Below, piece by piece: positions 61,256-64,000 of a stretch of 64,000 nucleotides of DNA; position 1 is the first letter of the stretch; each line of letters starts with the position of its first letter. Location of the stretch: contig LWTK01000035.1 of the NCBI GenBank assembly GCA_003326205.1, positions 121,385-185,384 of the forward strand, given 5' to 3'. The notes under the pieces are model-generated. The model was not told where the DNA came from, searched no databases, and worked only from the letters and a program-made list of their open reading frames with translations. Both the position numbers and the translations under genes were made by a program. This DNA is from Nostoc sp. ATCC 43529 (GTDB taxonomy: Bacteria > Cyanobacteriota > Cyanobacteriia > Cyanobacteriales > Nostocaceae).

Positions 61256-62380
61256 TCCCTGAGGAATAATCATCTCACGAATTGCATATGCTGTGGCGGG
61301 TGCTAATAAAACGCCGTTGCGATAGTGTCCAGTTGCTAACAGGACGTTACTAAATCCTGGCAACTTACCAATGACTGGGGCTGGGCGTCCTTCAGGACGA
61401 GGGCGTAATCCAGACCAAGTGCGGAGAATATTTGCTGTAGCTAGTTCTGGGCAAAATGCGATCGCTTGTTCTCTTACAGATTCCAGCAGTTGTTGATTCG
61501 GTGGTATTTCATCGCCGTTGGTGGGAAATTCCACTGTTGCACCCAGCCAATAATCTCCATCACCCACAGGAACAATATGAACATCATTACCTGTAATCAC
61601 TGGCTGGAAGGCAGGATTACCTAATGGATGCCCTACACGTACTTGCAACGCCTGTCCTAACACAGGACGGATATCAATCTGCTGGTTTAATTTTGCCGTG
61701 AGTGGTGTTGAACCTAATCCTGCTGCAACTACAAACCAATCAGCGGCTATTTTTCCTTCTGTAGTTTCAAGGTGATGTCTACGACGGGCTGCGCCTACGC
61801 AACATTTGAGCGAAGATTCAGTTGTTGAGGTTTGACTATCCAAAACAGCCACACCAAATTTGAAAGTCACGCCATTATACTGAGCAGCTTCAACTAAACC
61901 TAATGTCAGCGCAGTTGGATCGAGTTGACGGTCTTGGGGAGAATAGATCGCGGCAGTAATTTTTTCGCAATCCACCTGAGGACAGATATTTTTCAGTTTA
62001 GCAGTATCCCAAATCTCTAACTGCCAGCCTTGAGAACGGCGAGTTTCTACTAACTTTTCCCATGCTGAAATTTCCTCGGTAGGATCGGACAGCAGCATGA
62101 GAATTCCTTGGCGGTTAAAAGGGATTTTACGATTTGTTAAAGCTTCTAATTCTGGAATCAAAGTTTCATAGCGTTGGATGCTTGTTTGTCGCATTTGCCA
62201 AGCTTTGCCCTTGATTTTTTGACTAATTGCGCCCATCAAAACACCAAGTGCAGCACCCGTAGAAGCTTGTGCTGGTGGTTGTCGGTCGAAAACTGTGATT
62301 TTTAGCCCTTTTACTTGACTCAGTTCATAGGCGATCGCAGCCCCAACTACACCACAACCGATAATGACTACATGACTCAT
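61238..62380 (-). CDS. thiO: ThiO/DadA-like FAD-dependent amino-acid oxidase
   Basis: The 380-residue flavoprotein starts MSHVVIIGCGVVGAAIAYEL, a dinucleotide-binding fold, with TGAALGVLMGAI and C-terminal RTWSGLRPRPEGRPAPVIG and LLATGHYRNGVLLAPATA, typical of glycine oxidase ThiO used for the thiazole part of thiamine. The ATG at 62378-62380 is preferred to an upstream repeat-derived extension. A segment around residue 203 (CCVGAARRRHHLE) is encoded by an interspersed repeat, and the C-terminal residues by heptamer repeats. Confidence 0.85.
   Translation of the reverse strand: MSHVVIIGCGVVGAAIAYELSQVKGLKITVFDRQPPAQASTGAALGVLMGAISQKIKGKAWQMRQTSIQRYETLIPELEALTNRKIPFNRQGILMLLSDPTEEISAWEKLVETRRSQGWQLEIWDTAKLKNICPQVDCEKITAAIYSPQDRQLDPTALTLGLVEAAQYNGVTFKFGVAVLDSQTSTTESSLKCCVGAARRRHHLETTEGKIAADWFVVAAGLGSTPLTAKLNQQIDIRPVLGQALQVRVGHPLGNPAFQPVITGNDVHIVPVGDGDYWLGATVEFPTNGDEIPPNQQLLESVREQAIAFCPELATANILRTWSGLRPRPEGRPAPVIGKLPGFSNVLLATGHYRNGVLLAPATAYAIREMIIPQGVGHGA
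61783..61812. repeat. In-frame interspersed repeat in the ThiO-like gene
   Basis: TGTCTACGACGGGCTGCGCC then TACGCAAC is a known-type Nostoc palindrome unit (compare 10584-10600 and 55190-55215) translated inside the coding region. Confidence 0.75.
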
Positions 62381-62436
62381 TGCTTGTTTGAAATGGGGCA
62401 TAGGACATAGAGCATGGGGCAAACAGGGAGTGCTGA

Positions 62437-62464
62437 GTAGAGAGGCGATTAATCGCCTCTCTAC
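62437..62464. repeat. 28-bp perfect palindrome between thiO and psbQ
   Basis: GTAGAGAGGCGATT and AATCGCCTCTCTAC are perfect complements with no loop. A terminator for psbQ or an interspersed repeat; no T-run. Confidence 0.7.
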
Positions 62465-62535
62465 AAGAGTGCTGAGTCTTGGTTAAGAATTTTCCCCTCT
62501 GCCCCCCTGCACCCTGCTCCTCTGCTTATTTGCTT

Positions 62536-62991
62536 CTATTGAGTGCTTTCCTCAGGAAGCAACTGGAGGAATTTGTCAATATCTGCGAAAGCAGCTTCGG
62601 AGTTACTCAATGCAAGTTGAGCGTTACCAGAGGAAGCGCCTTGATTGACTTTAACCAAGTGGTTAAACAAATCTCGCGTTATTTGACGTGCTGTGGTTTG
62701 GTCTTTGGGTAGAAGGTGAGGAGTGACATAAGTCAAGTTCAACCTTGCTTCTGTTATCGGGCCGTGTATAAAGTTACTCACGTTGATCCAATCTTGTTTT
62801 TGGATCAGGGTTTTCAACTCTTGTGAGCGATCGCGCACAGTTTGAATTTTAGGAACGTATTCCTTAATTTCCGCAATTTGGGTTGCAGTGTACGTTGGAG
62901 GTGCAACTGCGGCACCAGGCCCGCCACAACTAATGAGAAATGTGGCCAATAATACTAAAATCAGTGAAAAAATAGAGCTTTGACGCTTCAT
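62536..62991 (-). CDS. psbQ: PsbQ-like (CyanoQ) photosystem II lipoprotein
   Basis: The 151-residue protein has a lipoprotein signal peptide (residues 1-22, lipobox LISCGG) and a four-helix mature part: EIKEYVPKIQTVRDRSQEL, KQDWINVSNFIHGPI, and LNLTYVTPHLLPKDQ. This is the CyanoQ pattern. It is anchored on the lumenal side of photosystem II and stabilises the oxygen-evolving complex. Monocistronic with ATG start. Confidence 0.9.
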   Translation of the reverse strand: MKRQSSIFSLILVLLATFLISCGGPGAAVAPPTYTATQIAEIKEYVPKIQTVRDRSQELKTLIQKQDWINVSNFIHGPITEARLNLTYVTPHLLPKDQTTARQITRDLFNHLVKVNQGASSGNAQLALSNSEAAFADIDKFLQLLPEESTQ

Positions 62992-63348
62992 ACACGGAAC
63001 TTATTTGTTTCTTGTTTGCCGATTCACAGTGTAATTTTAGATCGCTAGCGCACTTTATCATTCACTCTGGTATTTTTTTTGAGAGTGAGTGGCAAATGCT
63101 AGGTAAAGTCAAGTTACCCTGATAAATACAAAGGTATAGAAGGTATAGTAGTCAACCATTTAACGTGGCATGGCACATCTTTTCGTATTGGCTGTTGACA
63201 GTTGACTGTAAACAGCATCATTGCCTGCGAATTTCAAAGCCTAATAGCTTACCTTCCGCCTCTGTCAGAGCTAAATCTTGAATTTTATGGATTGATAGAA
63301 TTCTTTAAAAAGAAACTCTCAGAGACAATTTATAAAGTAAATCTTAAG

Positions 63349-63383
63349 TAGGGTGCGTTACGGCTTTAGCCTAACGCACCGTC
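63349..63383. repeat. GTGCGTTA hairpin repeat, second copy
   Basis: GGTGCGTTACGGCTTTAGCC followed by TAACGCACC, matching 49207-49240 except for two bases. Confidence 0.75.
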
Positions 63384-63543
63384 TTCTATAGCGCTGCGTT
63401 AGGCGCTTATCTCATATTTTTCGTGACAACTAATCTCAAAATACGCGCCAACACAGCCTACAATAATTTTATTTTTACTTTATAAATAGCCTCTCAATGC
63501 AAAACGCAAAAAAGTTTTTGCAAAAGAAACTTTTTTGAATGAC

Positions 63544-63640
63544 CATAGGAGTTACGCAAAAACTGTCTGAAGCTCTTATTTCTCCGTGCCCTCTGCGTCC
63601 TCTGCGGTTCGATTTTCCGTTAAGAGTGCGTAAGTCCTGG
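63544..63640. mobile_element. MITE-like element B, short degenerate copy
   Basis: Ends ATAGGAGTTACGCAAA and TGCGTAAGTCCTGG correspond to the intact copy at 57026, with the CCCTCTGCGTCCTCTGCGG unit in the middle. Confidence 0.6.
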
Positions 63641-63650
63641 ACTAAAATCG

Positions 63651-63684
63651 AAAAAACGCCCTCTGCTTCCAGAGAGCGTTTTTG
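63651..63684 (-). terminator. psbA terminator
   Basis: AAAAACGCCCTCTG and CAGAGAGCGTTTTT, one mismatch, 4-base loop, with a T-run on the minus strand. It lies 20 bp past the psbA stop. Confidence 0.85.
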
Positions 63685-63703
63685 ATTTAACTAGACTTGA
63701 GGA

Positions 63704-64000
<297 letters not shown>

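Larger units (their letters stand above)
62992..63703. other. Repeat-rich intergenic region
   Basis: 712 bp between psbQ and psbA hold a TTGACAGTTGACTG heptamer remnant (63190), a GTGCGTTA hairpin (63349), a MITE-like copy (63544) and the psbA terminator. No gene seen. Confidence 0.6.

Overview
The window is a chromosomal segment of a filamentous, probably heterocyst-forming, cyanobacterium of the Nostocales. It has low-to-moderate GC and many HIP1 octamers (GCGATCGC). It carries photosystem II genes (psbQ-like and a psbA 3' end), DevBCA-type exporter genes, heptanucleotide short tandem repeats and several families of small palindromic or MITE-like repeats. No tRNA, rRNA, CRISPR array or intact transposase was recognised.

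Positions 1-28.7 kb are almost entirely on the minus strand and dominated by a large lipid/polyketide cluster. Transcription starts near 28.7 kb with an HglE/PfaA-like synthase (KS-AT-ACP-ACP-KR-DH). It continues with a chain-length-factor-like KS fused to an acyltransferase, a PfaD-type flavin reductase, an AurF-like diiron oxygenase with its own [2Fe-2S] ferredoxin, a stand-alone ACP, a condensation/PapA-type acyltransferase and an unrecognised protein with a TubC-type docking domain. Remnants of a nucleotide-sugar epimerase and a GT4 glycosyltransferase follow. Next come a peptide-type ABC exporter, two paralogous putative glycosyltransferases flanking a HetN-like short-chain dehydrogenase, two more glycosyltransferase-like genes (one of the STELLO family) and a small DMT/SMR-type membrane protein. 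A partial ethylene-receptor-like sensor closes the left edge. Read together, this is a PUFA/heterocyst-glycolipid-type synthase joined to an oxygenation module, an ester-forming step, glycosylation and export. I infer an oxidised, esterified glycolipid-like product; the exact product cannot be read from sequence.

Positions 29-34.4 kb hold two small unknown genes and a devBCA operon on the plus strand, the transporter type that exports heterocyst glycolipids. A GC-richer DUF2236/rubber-oxygenase-like gene (34.7-35.9 kb) sits between imperfect direct repeats and looks acquired.

Positions 36-51 kb are housekeeping and accessory genes: a glucosamine-6-phosphate deaminase-like gene, a HAD phosphatase, a PadR regulator with a triple operator-like repeat, a stress protein with a ChaB domain, dps, mutL, an adenosine-deaminase relative, a 2OG-Fe(II) oxygenase, a GT4 glycosyltransferase, an orphan PotC-like permease and a Ser/Thr kinase fused to an FGE-sulfatase domain whose C-terminus resembles a diversity-generating-retroelement target.

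Positions 52.3-57 kb form an NAD operon (pncB-nadD-nrtR-like-nadE) behind a promoter overlapped by a perfect palindrome. Positions 57-64 kb carry cell-wall-related genes, hemJ, an alpha/beta-hydrolase-fold gene without a nucleophile, a ThiO-like oxidase, psbQ and the psbA 3' end.

A recurrent theme is repeat DNA captured in reading frames: twice in the synthase gene, and in mutL, pncB and the thiO-like gene. A MITE-like element has also inserted into another palindromic repeat.
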